A stretch of DNA of 64,000 bases from contig NZ_PDVP01000002.1 of NCBI RefSeq assembly GCF_002727065.1, positions 248,001 to 312,000 on the forward strand, in the 5' to 3' direction. A program made the position numbers and the translations under genes. Below are positions 34,633 through 43,530 of this stretch, piece after piece. The notes under the pieces are model-generated. The model was not told where the DNA came from and did no database searches. It saw only the letters and a program-made list of their open reading frames with translations. How positions within the stretch are numbered: the stretch's first letter is position 1; each line of letters opens with the position of its first letter. The DNA comes from Zhengella mangrovi (GTDB lineage Bacteria; Pseudomonadota; Alphaproteobacteria; Rhizobiales; Rhizobiaceae).

Positions 34633-34663
34633 CACCGGACGGCAGGCACTGCGGCAATCACGA

Positions 34664-34687
34664 AAAAGGGCCCTCGCGGGCCCTTTT
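34664..34687. terminator. Bidirectional intrinsic terminator between helicase and sufA
   Basis: AAAAGGGCCC-TCGC-GGGCCCTTTT is a perfect 10-bp stem with a 4-base loop and A/T flanks on both sides. It lies between the convergent DEAD-box gene (stop 34632) and the suf operon (last stop 34721). Confidence 0.9.
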
Positions 34688-34720
34688 GCTTTTCAGATGC
34701 AAGGCCGGTTTCCCGCAGCG

Positions 34721-35101
34721 TCAGGCGGTGCCGCGCGCCTCGGCCAGCGCCTTCAGGTCGGCGGGCTTCAGTTCCACCGATTCGCCGCAGCCGCAGGCCG
34801 AGGACTGGTTCGGATTGTTGAAGACAAAGCCGGAACGCAGCGTCGTGACCTCGAAATCCATCTCGGTTCCGATGAGATAGAGCGTGGCGGCGGGATCGAC
34901 CCAGACGCGGGCACCCGCATTCTCGACGAGATCGTCCTTCGGGTTCGGCTCCTTCACCGGGTCGATGGTGTATTCCATCCCGGCACAGCCGCCTTTCTTG
35001 ATGCCTACGCGGATTCCCTCGACGCCTTCGTGCGCTTCCACGATCTCGCGAACGCGCGCGGCGGCGGCATCGGTCAGGGACATGACTTCAAATCGGGCCA
35101 T
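34721..35101 (-). CDS. sufA: Iron-sulfur cluster assembly protein SufA (A-type carrier)
   Basis: A-type Fe-S carrier of 126 aa that receives clusters from the SufBCD scaffold and passes them to apo-proteins. The three conserved cysteines are C39 (KGGCAGMEY) and C103/C105 (ACGCGES). The start at 35101 is fixed by GGAGG four bases upstream; the in-frame ATG at 35119 has none. It is the last gene of the suf operon, 114 bp after sufT, followed by a strong terminator. Confidence 0.95.
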   Translation of the reverse strand: MARFEVMSLTDAAAARVREIVEAHEGVEGIRVGIKKGGCAGMEYTIDPVKEPNPKDDLVENAGARVWVDPAATLYLIGTEMDFEVTTLRSGFVFNNPNQSSACGCGESVELKPADLKALAEARGTA

Positions 35102-35178
35102 TTTTCCTCCATTCGACACGGGTTCAAGGTCCGTGCAACGGGTTTTCGGCGGTGATTCCTGTGAAGAAGATGGGGCAA

Positions 35179-35205
35179 GGGGCAGCGCGGTGCAAGGGCT
35201 GCCCC
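35179..35205 (-). promoter_or_regulatory. Intercistronic stem-loop between sufT and sufA
   Basis: GGGGCAGC and GCTGCCCC form a perfect 8-bp stem with an 11-base loop in the 114-bp gap between the two genes. No U-tract follows. It probably marks a processing or stabilising site that separates sufA output from the rest of the operon. Confidence 0.45.
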
Positions 35206-35215
35206 GGCCACCGGG

Positions 35216-35602
35216 TCAGTACCAGCCGACCGCCACCTGGGCTTCTTCCGACATCCGGTCGGGTGTCCAGGGCGGGTCGAAGGTCATGGTCACGTCGACA
35301 TGGGACACGCCTTCCACGGCGCTGACCGCGTTCTGCACCCAGCCCGGCATCTCCCCGGCTACCGGGCATCCCGGCGCCGTCAGCGTCATCAGGATCATGA
35401 CCGAGCGGTCGTCCTCGATGTCGATGCGGTAGATCAGGCCAAGCTCGTAGATATCGGCCGGGATCTCCGGGTCGTAGACCGTCTTCAGCGCGGAAACGAT
35501 GTCGTCGCTCAACCGGGCAAGCTCATCGGCAGGAATGGCCGAGGAGGCATGCAGGCCGTCGTCGGCGGCGGTGGTGTCGATGTTGTTGGCTTCATCGGTC
35601 AT
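35216..35602 (-). CDS. sufT: SUF system protein SufT (DUF59/MIP18 family)
   Basis: Protein of 128 aa involved in Fe-S maturation. The MIP18 core is clear: VYDPEIPADIYELGLIYRI with the DPE element, then MTLTAPGCPVAG, whose cysteine is conserved, and a hydrophobic WVQNAVSAVEGV helix. The C-terminus ends in VGWY. About 35 N-terminal residues are extra and low in conservation. It starts 5 bp after the sufS stop. SufT is an auxiliary factor needed when Fe-S demand is high; it lies at the usual place in the operon. Confidence 0.92.
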   Translation of the reverse strand: MTDEANNIDTTAADDGLHASSAIPADELARLSDDIVSALKTVYDPEIPADIYELGLIYRIDIEDDRSVMILMTLTAPGCPVAGEMPGWVQNAVSAVEGVSHVDVTMTFDPPWTPDRMSEEAQVAVGWY

Positions 35603-35607
35603 GGCAA

Positions 35608-36849
35608 TCATCCAAAGAAGTTGCGGGCCTTTTCCAACGCCTCGGCCAGGGCGTCAACCTCGGCAAAGGTGTTGTAGAGACCAAAGGAGGCGCGGCAGGT
35701 GGAGGTCACGCCGAAGCGCTTGAGCAGCGGCTGGGCACAATGGGTGCCCGCACGCACCGCCACGCCGGACCGGTCGATGACCATCGAGACGTCGTGGGCA
35801 TGGATGCCCTCCATCTCGAAGGAGACGATCGCCCCCTTGTCCGGCGCCTCGCCGAAAATGCGCAGCGAATTGATGCGCGACAGGCGCTCGTGAGCATAGT
35901 CCCGCAGGGCAGCTTCATGGGCTGCAATGTTCTCGCGGCCAAGCGCCTGCATGTAGTCGAGCGCGGCGCCAAGGCCGATGGCCTGGACGATCGGCGGCGT
36001 ACCGGCCTCGAACCGGTGCGGCGGATGGTTGTAGGTGACCTTGTCCTCGGTCACTTCCTCGATCATCTCGCCGCCGCCCATGAAGGGACGCATGGCTTCC
36101 AGCCGGTCCTTGCGGCCGTACAGCACGCCGATGCCCGAAGGCCCGTAGACCTTGTGGCCGGTGAAGACATACCAGTCGCAGCCGATGTCCTGCACGTCGA
36201 CCGGCAGGTGCACCGCCCCCTGGCTGCCATCGACGAGCACGGGGATGCCCCGTTCGTGCGCGATGCGGCAGATCTCCTTGACCGGCGTGACGGTGCCGAG
36301 CACGTTCGACATGTGGGTGATGGCGACCAGTTTCGTGCGCTCGGTGAGGCAGGCCTTGAAGCCTTCCATATCGAAGGCGCCTTCCTCGTCCACCGGCGCC
36401 CAGACGAGTTTCGCGCCGTTGCGTTCGCGCACGAAATGCCAGGGCACGATGTTGGAGTGATGCTCCATGATGGAGATCACGATCTCGTCGCCCTCGCCCA
36501 GGTTGGCGAGCGCATGGCCATAGGCCACGGTGTTGATCGACTCCGTGGCCGACTTGGTGAAGACGATCTCGTCCACCGACCCGGCATTCAGGAAGGCACG
36601 GGCCTTCTCGCGCGCTGCCTCGTAGGCATCCGTCGCGGCATTGGACAGGAAATGCAGGCCACGGTGGACGTTGGCGTATTCGTGCGAATAGGCATGGGTC
36701 ACCGCGTCGATCACCGCCTGCGGCTTCTGCGCCGATGCGCCGTTGTCGAGGTAGACGAGCGGCTTGCCGTGAACCTCGCGCGACAGGATCGGGAAATCGC
36801 GGCGTATCGCGTCGACGTCATAGGCGCCGCGTATCAGCGTTTCAGCCAT
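35608..36849 (-). CDS. sufS: Cysteine desulfurase SufS
   Basis: Pyridoxal-phosphate enzyme (413 aa) that takes sulfur from cysteine for the SufBCD scaffold. It starts with DVDAIRRDFPILSREVHGKP, contains the PLP lysine in TGHKVYGPSGIGVLYG and the persulfide cysteine C371 in RAGTHCAQPL. GGAG lies six bases before the ATG at 36849; the frame is open for a further ~320 codons upstream, but this part is antisense to sufD and is not coding. No SufE gene is visible nearby. Confidence 0.95.
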   Translation of the reverse strand: MAETLIRGAYDVDAIRRDFPILSREVHGKPLVYLDNGASAQKPQAVIDAVTHAYSHEYANVHRGLHFLSNAATDAYEAAREKARAFLNAGSVDEIVFTKSATESINTVAYGHALANLGEGDEIVISIMEHHSNIVPWHFVRERNGAKLVWAPVDEEGAFDMEGFKACLTERTKLVAITHMSNVLGTVTPVKEICRIAHERGIPVLVDGSQGAVHLPVDVQDIGCDWYVFTGHKVYGPSGIGVLYGRKDRLEAMRPFMGGGEMIEEVTEDKVTYNHPPHRFEAGTPPIVQAIGLGAALDYMQALGRENIAAHEAALRDYAHERLSRINSLRIFGEAPDKGAIVSFEMEGIHAHDVSMVIDRSGVAVRAGTHCAQPLLKRFGVTSTCRASFGLYNTFAEVDALAEALEKARNFFG

Positions 36850-36983
36850 TGCTTGCTCCGGCATGTCTTGCGTTTGCGATTGCACGGCCGGCGGCCGCGC
36901 GGCCCGGACCATAGCGGACCGGGCGAACGGCCATCGTTGCCGTTTCGCAACGTTCCCGAAGGACGGCCATCCGGGTGCGGACC

Positions 36984-38255
36984 CTAGCCATTGTCGGCGA
37001 ACCAGCCATCGAGCCTCGCCTCCAGCGCCTCTACCAGCGCCTCGTCGTCCAGTTCCTCGATCACTTCTGCGACGAACGCCTTGACCAGCAGGCGCCGGGC
37101 TTCCTTCTCGGAAATGCCGCGGGCCATCAGGTAGAACAGGTGATCGTGGTTGATCTCGGCGACCGTGGCGCCGTGGCCGCAGGCGACGTCGTCGGCGAAG
37201 ATCTCCAGTTCCGGCTTGGCCGAGAAATCCGCGTCGTCCGACATGAGCAGCGTGTTGCAGGCCATGCGGGCGTCTGTCTTCTGGGCCACCTGGTGCACGT
37301 TGATGCGGCCCTGGAACACGCCCTTGGCCTTCCCGGTCACGACGTTGCGAACCACCTCGGTCGAGGTGGTCGAGGGGACCGTGTGGTCGAGAACCATGGT
37401 CAGGTCCGTGTGGCCCTCGCCGGCCAGCAGGTTGACGGTGCGCAACTGGAAGTCGGCACCTTCGCCCTGGACCGCGACCACCACTTCCTCGCGCACCAGC
37501 CTGCCGCCGGCATTCATGACGAACAGACGCAGCCGGGCGTTCCGGCCGAGCGTGGCGGAGAAGCTGGAGAGGTAGGAAACCGTGTCGGGCTGTTCCTGCA
37601 GAACGATCCAGTCGACGGTCGCGTCCTCGTCCAGTGTGACGTCGGCGAGCGAGGTCACGAATGCAGCGCCCTGCCCCGTCTGGCGTTCCACGATCACGGC
37701 CTTCGCGCCCGCGCCAACGGTGACGGGAAAGCGCGTGTGGACCTGGCCGCCGCCATGCACGTTCTGGATTTCCAGCGGCACGTCGATCTCGGCACCGGCC
37801 TCGATGTCGAGCGCCCAACCGCCCGAGACGAAGGACGCGTTGAGCGCGCCGATCATGTCGTCTGCATCACGCGGGGCCAGCGACGAGGCCAGCGACCCGT
37901 CGGCCAGCAGTTCCGTCAGCGGGCGCCAGGTGACGCCGTCGATGTTGTCATCGGCCTGAAGCGCCTGGCCATTGGCCGCGATGGCGATGGCGGAATGCTC
38001 CAGCAGTTCGCCAACCGGCTCGGCCATGGCTTCCTGGTTATAGGCCGGAACGTCGGACAGAAGGCGGCGCAGGTCAGTGTAGTGCCAGGCTTCGACCCGC
38101 CGGGTCGGCAGGCCGGACTGGCGGAACCGGTCGAAGGCGAGGTCACGGGCCTGGACGACGTCCGGGTTGCCGGCCAGGCGCGAGAACCGTTCGCCGTAGC
38201 CGTCGATGAGCGCTTGTTCAGCCGGCGTCGGCTTGGGAGGGGTCTGGATGTTCAT
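36984..38255 (-). CDS. sufD: Fe-S assembly scaffold protein SufD
   Basis: Scaffold subunit (423 aa) that pairs with SufB and the SufC ATPase to build clusters. N-terminal helical part TRRVEAWHYTDLRRLL, central beta-helix, and C-terminal CGHGATVAEINHDHLFYLMARGI, where the conserved histidine of the SufB-SufD interface lies. It starts 10 bp after sufC. A 134-bp gap separates it from sufS. Confidence 0.94.
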   Translation of the reverse strand: MNIQTPPKPTPAEQALIDGYGERFSRLAGNPDVVQARDLAFDRFRQSGLPTRRVEAWHYTDLRRLLSDVPAYNQEAMAEPVGELLEHSAIAIAANGQALQADDNIDGVTWRPLTELLADGSLASSLAPRDADDMIGALNASFVSGGWALDIEAGAEIDVPLEIQNVHGGGQVHTRFPVTVGAGAKAVIVERQTGQGAAFVTSLADVTLDEDATVDWIVLQEQPDTVSYLSSFSATLGRNARLRLFVMNAGGRLVREEVVVAVQGEGADFQLRTVNLLAGEGHTDLTMVLDHTVPSTTSTEVVRNVVTGKAKGVFQGRINVHQVAQKTDARMACNTLLMSDDADFSAKPELEIFADDVACGHGATVAEINHDHLFYLMARGISEKEARRLLVKAFVAEVIEELDDEALVEALEARLDGWFADNG

Positions 38256-38265
38256 GATCCGCGCC

Positions 38266-39021
38266 TCACGCCGCTTCGCCGATCACGTCGGCGTAGCCGT
38301 TCTCTTCCAGGTGCAGCGCCAGGTCCGGACCGCCAGACTTGATGATGCGGCCCTTGTAGAGCACGTGAACGGTGTCCGGCACGATGTGGTCGAGCAGGCG
38401 CTGGTAGTGGGTGATGACCAGGAAGGCGCGTTCGGGCGACCGCAGCGCGTTGACGCCATCGGCGACGATCTTCAGCGCGTCGATGTCGAGGCCGGAATCG
38501 GTCTCGTCGAGTACGCAGAGCTTCGGTTCCAGCAGCTTCATCTGCAGGATTTCGGCGCGCTTCTTCTCGCCGCCGGAAAAGCCGACATTGAGCGGGCGCT
38601 TGAGCATGGCCATGTCCATTTCCAGCGAGCCGGCGGCTTCCTTGACCCGCTTCATCAGGTCCGGGATCTTCAGCGGTTCCTCGCCGCGGGCCTTGCGCTG
38701 GGCGTTGAGCGCGGTCTTGAGGAATTCCATGGTGGCGACGCCCGGTATTTCCATCGGGTACTGGAAGGCCAGGAAAACGCCGGCGGCGGCGCGTTCGGCC
38801 GGGTCCATCTCCAGCACGCTCTCGCCGTTCCAGAGAATATCGCCCTCGGTCACCTCGTAGTCCTCGCGGCCAGCGATGACATAGGACAGCGTGGACTTGC
38901 CGGAGCCGTTCGGCCCCATGATGGCGGCAACCTCGCCGTCCTTTACCGTCAGGTCGAGGCCCCTGATGATTTCCGTGCCGTCCTCGGCGATGCGCGCATG
39001 CAGGTTCTTGATCTCAAGCAT
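38266..39021 (-). CDS. sufC: Fe-S assembly ATPase SufC
   Basis: ABC-type cytoplasmic ATPase (251 aa) that drives conformational change in the SufBCD complex. Walker A GPNGSGKST (residues 36-44), signature VGFSGGEKKRAEI, Walker B in LCVLDETDSGLDIDAL and the H-loop THYQRLL are all present. The 152-bp gap to the small membrane protein gene upstream is the widest inside this half of the operon. Confidence 0.96.
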   Translation of the reverse strand: MLEIKNLHARIAEDGTEIIRGLDLTVKDGEVAAIMGPNGSGKSTLSYVIAGREDYEVTEGDILWNGESVLEMDPAERAAAGVFLAFQYPMEIPGVATMEFLKTALNAQRKARGEEPLKIPDLMKRVKEAAGSLEMDMAMLKRPLNVGFSGGEKKRAEILQMKLLEPKLCVLDETDSGLDIDALKIVADGVNALRSPERAFLVITHYQRLLDHIVPDTVHVLYKGRIIKSGGPDLALHLEENGYADVIGEAA

Positions 39022-39173
39022 TTCGTCGTTCCGTCAATTCGTGCGGCCGTCCTGCGGCCTGTCTGTTTCAGGTTCGCGGCGATGCCGCGCCGTTTGTTCT
39101 GTGTGCGGGCCTTCAGGCGGCCGATCGCATCATGGCTTGTCCCGTCGCGGGCATTCGTGCCGCGGCGATCACG

Positions 39174-39338
39174 TCAGTATCCCATCATCGCCTTGAGGAG
39201 CGGCAGGACCGATGCCGCGATGACGCCGACCACGGCTCCCAGTCCAAGGCGCACCGCGAAGCTGCCGAAACTCGGCGAAAGGGCCGAAAGCAGGCCGCAA
39301 ACCGCGGCATACCAGGCGATTGCTGTTCCATCTGCCAT
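39174..39338 (-). CDS. Small membrane protein inside the suf operon
   Basis: Peptide of 54 aa that starts MADGTAIAWYAAVCGLLSAL and has two hydrophobic stretches separated by a short turn (FGSFAVRLG), consistent with a helical hairpin in the membrane. GGAG lies seven bases before the ATG at 39338. It lies 27 bp after an exported-protein gene and 152 bp before sufC, on the operon strand. I know no function for it. Because the ribosome binding site and spacing are good, I consider it real despite its size. Confidence 0.6.
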   Translation of the reverse strand: MADGTAIAWYAAVCGLLSALSPSFGSFAVRLGLGAVVGVIAASVLPLLKAMMGY

Positions 39339-39365
39339 CGCGTTTCTCCCCGGCTCCACGCGCCA

Positions 39366-39779
39366 TCACGGGCACAGGCTGGACGACCACTGGCCGGCAT
39401 GGGCGCCACGATGGCAGCGGTACTGGACGCCAAGAGCCGTGATATCCCAGCCGTTTCCGTCGTTCTGCTCGATCGCGCGATGGCGCTCGCCATCGACGGA
39501 ATCGTCGGCGTAGCCGGTCTTGGTGATCTCCACCAGGACGCGGTTGCCATCGCGCTCTGCCGCCATCGACACCGCGGGACGGCCTTCCTCGTCCCAGCCG
39601 GCGCGCAGCAGGCTTCCCAGGCGCATCACCGGGTCATCCGACGGGCCTTCAGGCCACATGGCCTGCGGCACCTCGGCGTAGCCATCGAGCCACTCGGTGC
39701 CGCCGGCCAGCGCAGGCGCCGGCAGAAGGACCGCGGCCGCCAGAAGGGCAAGGGCCGTTTTCCTGAGCTTCCGGCTCAT
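39366..39779 (-). CDS. Exported protein of unknown function inside the suf operon
   Basis: Protein of 137 aa with a Sec signal peptide (residues 1-25, [19 protein letters not shown]) and a small mature domain: [20 protein letters not shown] near its start and [18 protein letters not shown] at its end, with two cysteines that may pair in the periplasm. Its ATG overlaps the sufB stop (ATGA), so it is translated together with sufB, odd for an exported product in a cytoplasmic cluster-assembly operon. I do not recognise the family. Confidence 0.72.
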   Translation of the reverse strand: MSRKLRKTALALLAAAVLLPAPALAGGTEWLDGYAEVPQAMWPEGPSDDPVMRLGSLLRAGWDEEGRPAVSMAAERDGNRVLVEITKTGYADDSVDGERHRAIEQNDGNGWDITALGVQYRCHRGAHAGQWSSSLCP

Positions 39780-41296
39780 CCCACGCTCCCTTCGAGGCTG
39801 ATGCCGATGAGCTTTTGCGCCTCGACCGCGAATTCCATCGGCAGTTCCTGGATGACTTCCTTGACGAAGCCGTTGACGATGAGCGCGATGGCTTCCTCTT
39901 CCGGAATGCCGCGCTGCATGACGTAGAAGAGCTGATCCTCGGAAATCTTGGACGTGGTGGCCTCGTGCTCCAGCTTGGCCGAAGCGTTCTTGGCCTCGAT
40001 GTAGGGCACGGTGTGCGCACCGCAGTCGTTGCCGATCAGCAGGCTGTCGCACTGGGTGAAGTTGCGGGCGTTCTCCGCCTTGCGATGCACCGACACCTGG
40101 CCACGGTAGGTGTTGTTGGAATTGCCGGCCGAGATGCCCTTGGAGATGATGCGGCTGGTCGTGTTCTTGCCCAGGTGCAGCATCTTGGTGCCGCTGTCGA
40201 TCTGCTGGTGCCCGTTCGACACGGCGATGGAATAGAACTCGCCGCGCGAATTGTCGCCGCGCAGGATGCAGGACGGGTATTTCCAGGTGATCGCGGAGCC
40301 GGTTTCCACCTGGGTCCAGGAGATCTTGGAATTGGCGCCGCGGCAGTCACCGCGCTTGGTGACGAAGTTGTAGATGCCACCCTTGCCGTCCTTGTCGCCG
40401 GGATACCAGTTCTGGACGGTGGAATACTTGATCTCGGCATCCTCGAGGGCCACCAGTTCGACCACGGCGGCGTGCAGCTGGTTCTCGTCGCGCTGCGGCG
40501 CCGTGCAGCCTTCCAGGTAGGAGACGTAGGCGCCCTCGTCGGCGATGATCAGCGTGCGCTCGAACTGGCCGGTGTTCTTCTCGTTGATGCGGAAATAGGT
40601 GGACAGTTCCATCGGGCAGCGCACGCCCTTCGGCACGTAGACGAAGGATCCGTCGGTGAAGACGGCGGAATTCAGCGTGGCGTAGAAGTTGTCGGACTGC
40701 GGGACGACAGAGCCGAGGTACTTCTGTACCAGTTCCGGATGCTCGCGGATGGCCTCCGAAATCGAGCAGAAGATGACGCCGGCCTTGGCCAGTTCCTTCT
40801 TGAAGGTGGTGACGACCGAAACGCTGTCGAAGACGGCGTCCACGGCGACGCGGCCGGAGGAATAGACGTTGTCGCCGATCTCGTCGAGTTCGCTCTTCTC
40901 GCCGGGCTTGCGCACGCCGGCCAGGATTTCCTGCTCCTTGAGCGGGATGCCGAGCTTCTCGTAGGTCGCGAGGAGTTCCGGATCGACCTCGTCGAGGGAT
41001 TTCGGCCCGGACTGGGCCTTGGGCGCGGCATAGTAGCTGAGCGCCTGGAAATCGATCTCGGGATAGTGGACGCGCGCCCAGGTGGGCTCGGTCATGGTCT
41101 GCCAGCGGCGGAACGCATCGAGGCGCCACTGCAGCATCCAGTCCGGCTCGTCCTTCTTGTGGGAAATGAGACGGATGATGTCCTCGGACAGCCCGGGCGG
41201 GGCCTTGTCCATCTCGATCAGCGTCTCGAAACCGTACTTGTACTGGTCCACATCGATCTTGCGGACCTGCTCAATCGTCTCCTGCACAGCAGGCAT
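39776..41296 (-). CDS. sufB: Fe-S assembly scaffold protein SufB
   Basis: Central scaffold subunit (506 aa) on which clusters form. It opens in the usual way ([20 protein letters not shown]), has a beta-helix core, the cysteine in [11 protein letters not shown] (the E. coli Cys405 equivalent that accepts sulfur) and the glutamate of [21 protein letters not shown] lies seven bases before the ATG. A 178-bp gap separates it from the IscS-like gene. The operon then continues with two accessory proteins before sufC, unlike the E. coli order. Confidence 0.96.
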   Translation of the reverse strand: MPAVQETIEQVRKIDVDQYKYGFETLIEMDKAPPGLSEDIIRLISHKKDEPDWMLQWRLDAFRRWQTMTEPTWARVHYPEIDFQALSYYAAPKAQSGPKSLDEVDPELLATYEKLGIPLKEQEILAGVRKPGEKSELDEIGDNVYSSGRVAVDAVFDSVSVVTTFKKELAKAGVIFCSISEAIREHPELVQKYLGSVVPQSDNFYATLNSAVFTDGSFVYVPKGVRCPMELSTYFRINEKNTGQFERTLIIADEGAYVSYLEGCTAPQRDENQLHAAVVELVALEDAEIKYSTVQNWYPGDKDGKGGIYNFVTKRGDCRGANSKISWTQVETGSAITWKYPSCILRGDNSRGEFYSIAVSNGHQQIDSGTKMLHLGKNTTSRIISKGISAGNSNNTYRGQVSVHRKAENARNFTQCDSLLIGNDCGAHTVPYIEAKNASAKLEHEATTSKISEDQLFYVMQRGIPEEEAIALIVNGFVKEVIQELPMEFAVEAQKLIGISLEGSVG

Positions 41297-41352
41297 TGGC
41301 GTTCTCCATCCTTGCCGGATTCAAGGTCCGGCAGTTGTCGACGTCATATGGC

Positions 41353-41373
41353 CTGATCCGGCGAGCGGATCAG
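41353..41373 (-). promoter_or_regulatory. Stem-loop in the leader between the desulfurase gene and sufB
   Basis: CTGATCCG-GCGAG-CGGATCAG is a perfect 8-bp stem with a 5-base loop, 57 bp upstream of the sufB ATG. No U-tract follows. It could be an RNA processing or regulatory hairpin that sets sufB output apart from the desulfurase gene. Confidence 0.4.
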
Positions 41374-41474
41374 TCCCCCTTATCTAGTCGCCCGGTGCAG
41401 AAATGAAAGCGGTAAAAACCTGCTTTTCCACCTGCCAGGCGGCATTTCACAGCCCTCGGACCGTGTTTTTTTGC

Positions 41475-42626
41475 TCACGCGGCCTTTCGCCGTGCGAGCA
41501 GAACCTTCAGCGTTTCGACCAGGCGCTCCAGTTCGTCGCGCGTGGTCGCCCGGCCGATCGACACGCGCAACGCGCCCAGACCGGCATCCGCGCCCATCGC
41601 CTCCAGGACATGGCTCGGTCCGACCTTGCCCGACGAACAGGCGGAGCCGGCCGACACCTGCAGCCCTTCCAGGTCAAGCGCAATCTGCGCGGTCTCGGCC
41701 TTCAGCCCGGGCAGCGACACGAAGCTCGTGTTGGCGATACGCGGCGCGCCCTGCCCGTGGATCACCACGGCGGGCAGAATGGCAGCGATCTGCGCCTCGA
41801 AGCCGTCGCGCAGGGCCGCCACGTCCGCCATGGAGGAAAGGCCGGCGCGGGCGTCTTCAGCCGCGGCGCCGAAACCGGCAATGCCGGCGACGTTTTCCGT
41901 GCCGGCGCGATGGCCGCGTTCCTGGCCGCCGCCGCGAACGAGCGGTTCGGGCATGACGAGGCCGGCACGGGCGACACAGGCCCCGACGCCGCGCGGGCCG
42001 CCGAGCTTGTGCGCAGAAAGAATCACGAAATCGGCGTAACCGTTTGCAATATCGATGGAAACGCGCCCTGCAGCCTGGACGGCATCGACCACGAGAAGCC
42101 CGCCCGCGTCAACGACGAGCGCGCGGATGGCATCCAGCGGCTGCAGCACGCCGGTCTCGTTGTTGGCGGCATGGAGGGCCACCAGCGGCAGGCCGGTCTC
42201 GGTGTCGTGCTCCTCCAGCGCGCGGCGCATGGCGTCCAGGTCGGCGAGACCATCGGTGGTGACGGGCAGGCGCGTGACCTTGCCTTCGGGGAAGCGGCCG
42301 CCGGACAGGAGGCAGGGATGATCGCTGGCCAGCACGTAGAGGTGGGAACAGGTCATCGGCGCCCGGCCCATGTGCCAATGCGGCGTCAGCAGCGTGGTCG
42401 CGGCCTCGGTGGCGCCGGAAGTGAAAACGACGTGTTCGGCCGACGCCCCGACCAGGTCCGCGACCTGCCGGCGCGCGTCCTCGACCAGGCGGCGGGCCGC
42501 CTTGCCGGCGCGATGAACGGAGGACGGATTGGCATCGCAATCCATGGCCGACTCCATCGCCCGGCGCGCGCTCATCAAGAGCGGCGCACTGGCATTGTAG
42601 TCGAGATAGGCAGTCGCCTTGGCCAT
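41475..42626 (-). CDS. IscS/NifS-like cysteine desulfurase
   Basis: Group I PLP-dependent desulfurase (383 aa), first gene of the suf operon. It starts AYLDYNASAPLLMSARRAM, has the PLP lysine in LSAHKLGGPRGVGA and the persulfide cysteine C330 in the long loop SAGSACSSGKVGPSHVL typical of IscS and NifS rather than SufS. The operon therefore contains both desulfurase classes. In many alphaproteobacteria an Rrf2/IscR repressor gene precedes this one; here there is none, and the upstream region holds an iron-control palindrome instead. Confidence 0.93.
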   Translation of the reverse strand: MAKATAYLDYNASAPLLMSARRAMESAMDCDANPSSVHRAGKAARRLVEDARRQVADLVGASAEHVVFTSGATEAATTLLTPHWHMGRAPMTCSHLYVLASDHPCLLSGGRFPEGKVTRLPVTTDGLADLDAMRRALEEHDTETGLPLVALHAANNETGVLQPLDAIRALVVDAGGLLVVDAVQAAGRVSIDIANGYADFVILSAHKLGGPRGVGACVARAGLVMPEPLVRGGGQERGHRAGTENVAGIAGFGAAAEDARAGLSSMADVAALRDGFEAQIAAILPAVVIHGQGAPRIANTSFVSLPGLKAETAQIALDLEGLQVSAGSACSSGKVGPSHVLEAMGADAGLGALRVSIGRATTRDELERLVETLKVLLARRKAA

Positions 42627-42737
42627 GTCGCGGATCGATCCCAGGACGCGTCAAACACCGGCCGCGTCGTTATTTTCTTGAAACAGAAGGCCCGACTGTC
42701 CTATCAAGCCGTCCGCCAGGGGCGGCACGCGCCACCT

Positions 42738-42754
42738 CTTAGAACCATTCTAAA
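42738..42754. promoter_or_regulatory. Iron control element (Irr-type) before the suf operon
   Basis: TTAGAA-CCA-TTCTAA (42739-42753) is a perfect inverted repeat followed by one more A, matching the core of the Irr-binding iron control element described in Rhizobiales. It lies 112 bp upstream of the first suf gene and about 95 bp before the divergent hydrolase gene. Irr represses or activates iron-linked genes according to haem status, and suf operons are known members of the Irr regulon. An adjacent AAACGCGTTT palindrome (42752-42761) overlaps its end. Confidence 0.65.
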
Positions 42755-42848
42755 CGCGTTTCTAGGGAGAGCGCCAGTCCCCGTCAAGCCGCGGATGCCT
42801 TCGCCTTTCGCGCCGACCCGGACCGCCTCCAGACAAGAAGGACCGTTC

Positions 42849-43523
42849 ATGCCCGAGGTCATTTTCGCAGGTCCCGCCGGACGCCTTGAAGGCCGTTACC
42901 AGCCGTCCAAGGAAAAGAACGCCCCGATCGCCATGGTGCTGCATCCGCATCCGCAGTTCGGCGGCACGATGAACAACAAGATCGTCTACGACCTGTTCTA
43001 CATGTTCCAGAAGCGCGGTTTCACCACGCTCCGGTTCAATTTCCGCGGCATCGGGCGCAGCCAGGGTGAATTCGACCATGGCGCCGGCGAACTGTCGGAC
43101 GCGGCAGCCGCGCTGGACTGGGTGCAGTCGCTGCATCCCGATTCCAAATCCTGCTGGATCGCCGGCTATTCCTTCGGCGCCTGGATCGGCATGCAGCTTC
43201 TCATGCGCCGGCCGGAAATCGAGGGTTTCATCTCGATCGCGCCGCAGCCCAACATCTACGACTTCTCCTTCCTGGCTCCGTGCCCGTCTTCAGGCCTCAT
43301 CATCCATGGCGACGCCGACAAGGTGGCTCCGCCCAAGGATGTCCAGGGGCTGGTGGAAAAACTGCACCAGCAAAAGGGCATCACCATCACGCAGAACACG
43401 ATGGAAGGCGCCAACCACTTCTTCACCAACCGGGAAGACGAGCTGATCGAGCACTGCTCGGACTACCTGGAAGCGCGCCTGCGCGGCGAACTGTCGGCGC
43501 CGAAGCCGAAGCGCCTGCGCTGA
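42849..43523 (+). CDS. Alpha/beta hydrolase
   Basis: Cytoplasmic hydrolase (224 aa) with the small alpha/beta fold. Visible are the HPHPQFGGTMNNK strand-loop with the oxyanion region, RFNFRGIGRSQG, and GYSFGAWIG, where the nucleophile serine sits in G-x-S-x-G. The likely catalytic histidine is in EGANHFFTNRE. GAAGGA precedes the ATG. It is divergent from the suf operon across the iron control element, an arrangement kept in many Rhizobiales, but its link to Fe-S biology is unknown. It may act as a thioesterase or carboxylesterase. Confidence 0.88.
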   Translation: MPEVIFAGPAGRLEGRYQPSKEKNAPIAMVLHPHPQFGGTMNNKIVYDLFYMFQKRGFTTLRFNFRGIGRSQGEFDHGAGELSDAAAALDWVQSLHPDSKSCWIAGYSFGAWIGMQLLMRRPEIEGFISIAPQPNIYDFSFLAPCPSSGLIIHGDADKVAPPKDVQGLVEKLHQQKGITITQNTMEGANHFFTNREDELIEHCSDYLEARLRGELSAPKPKRLR

Positions 43524-43530
43524 CGCGCCG

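Noticed and set aside
36850-37818. N-terminal extension of SufS of about 320 residues
   Set aside because: The frame is open but antisense to sufD in composition, and SufS has a good start at 36849 with GGAG upstream.
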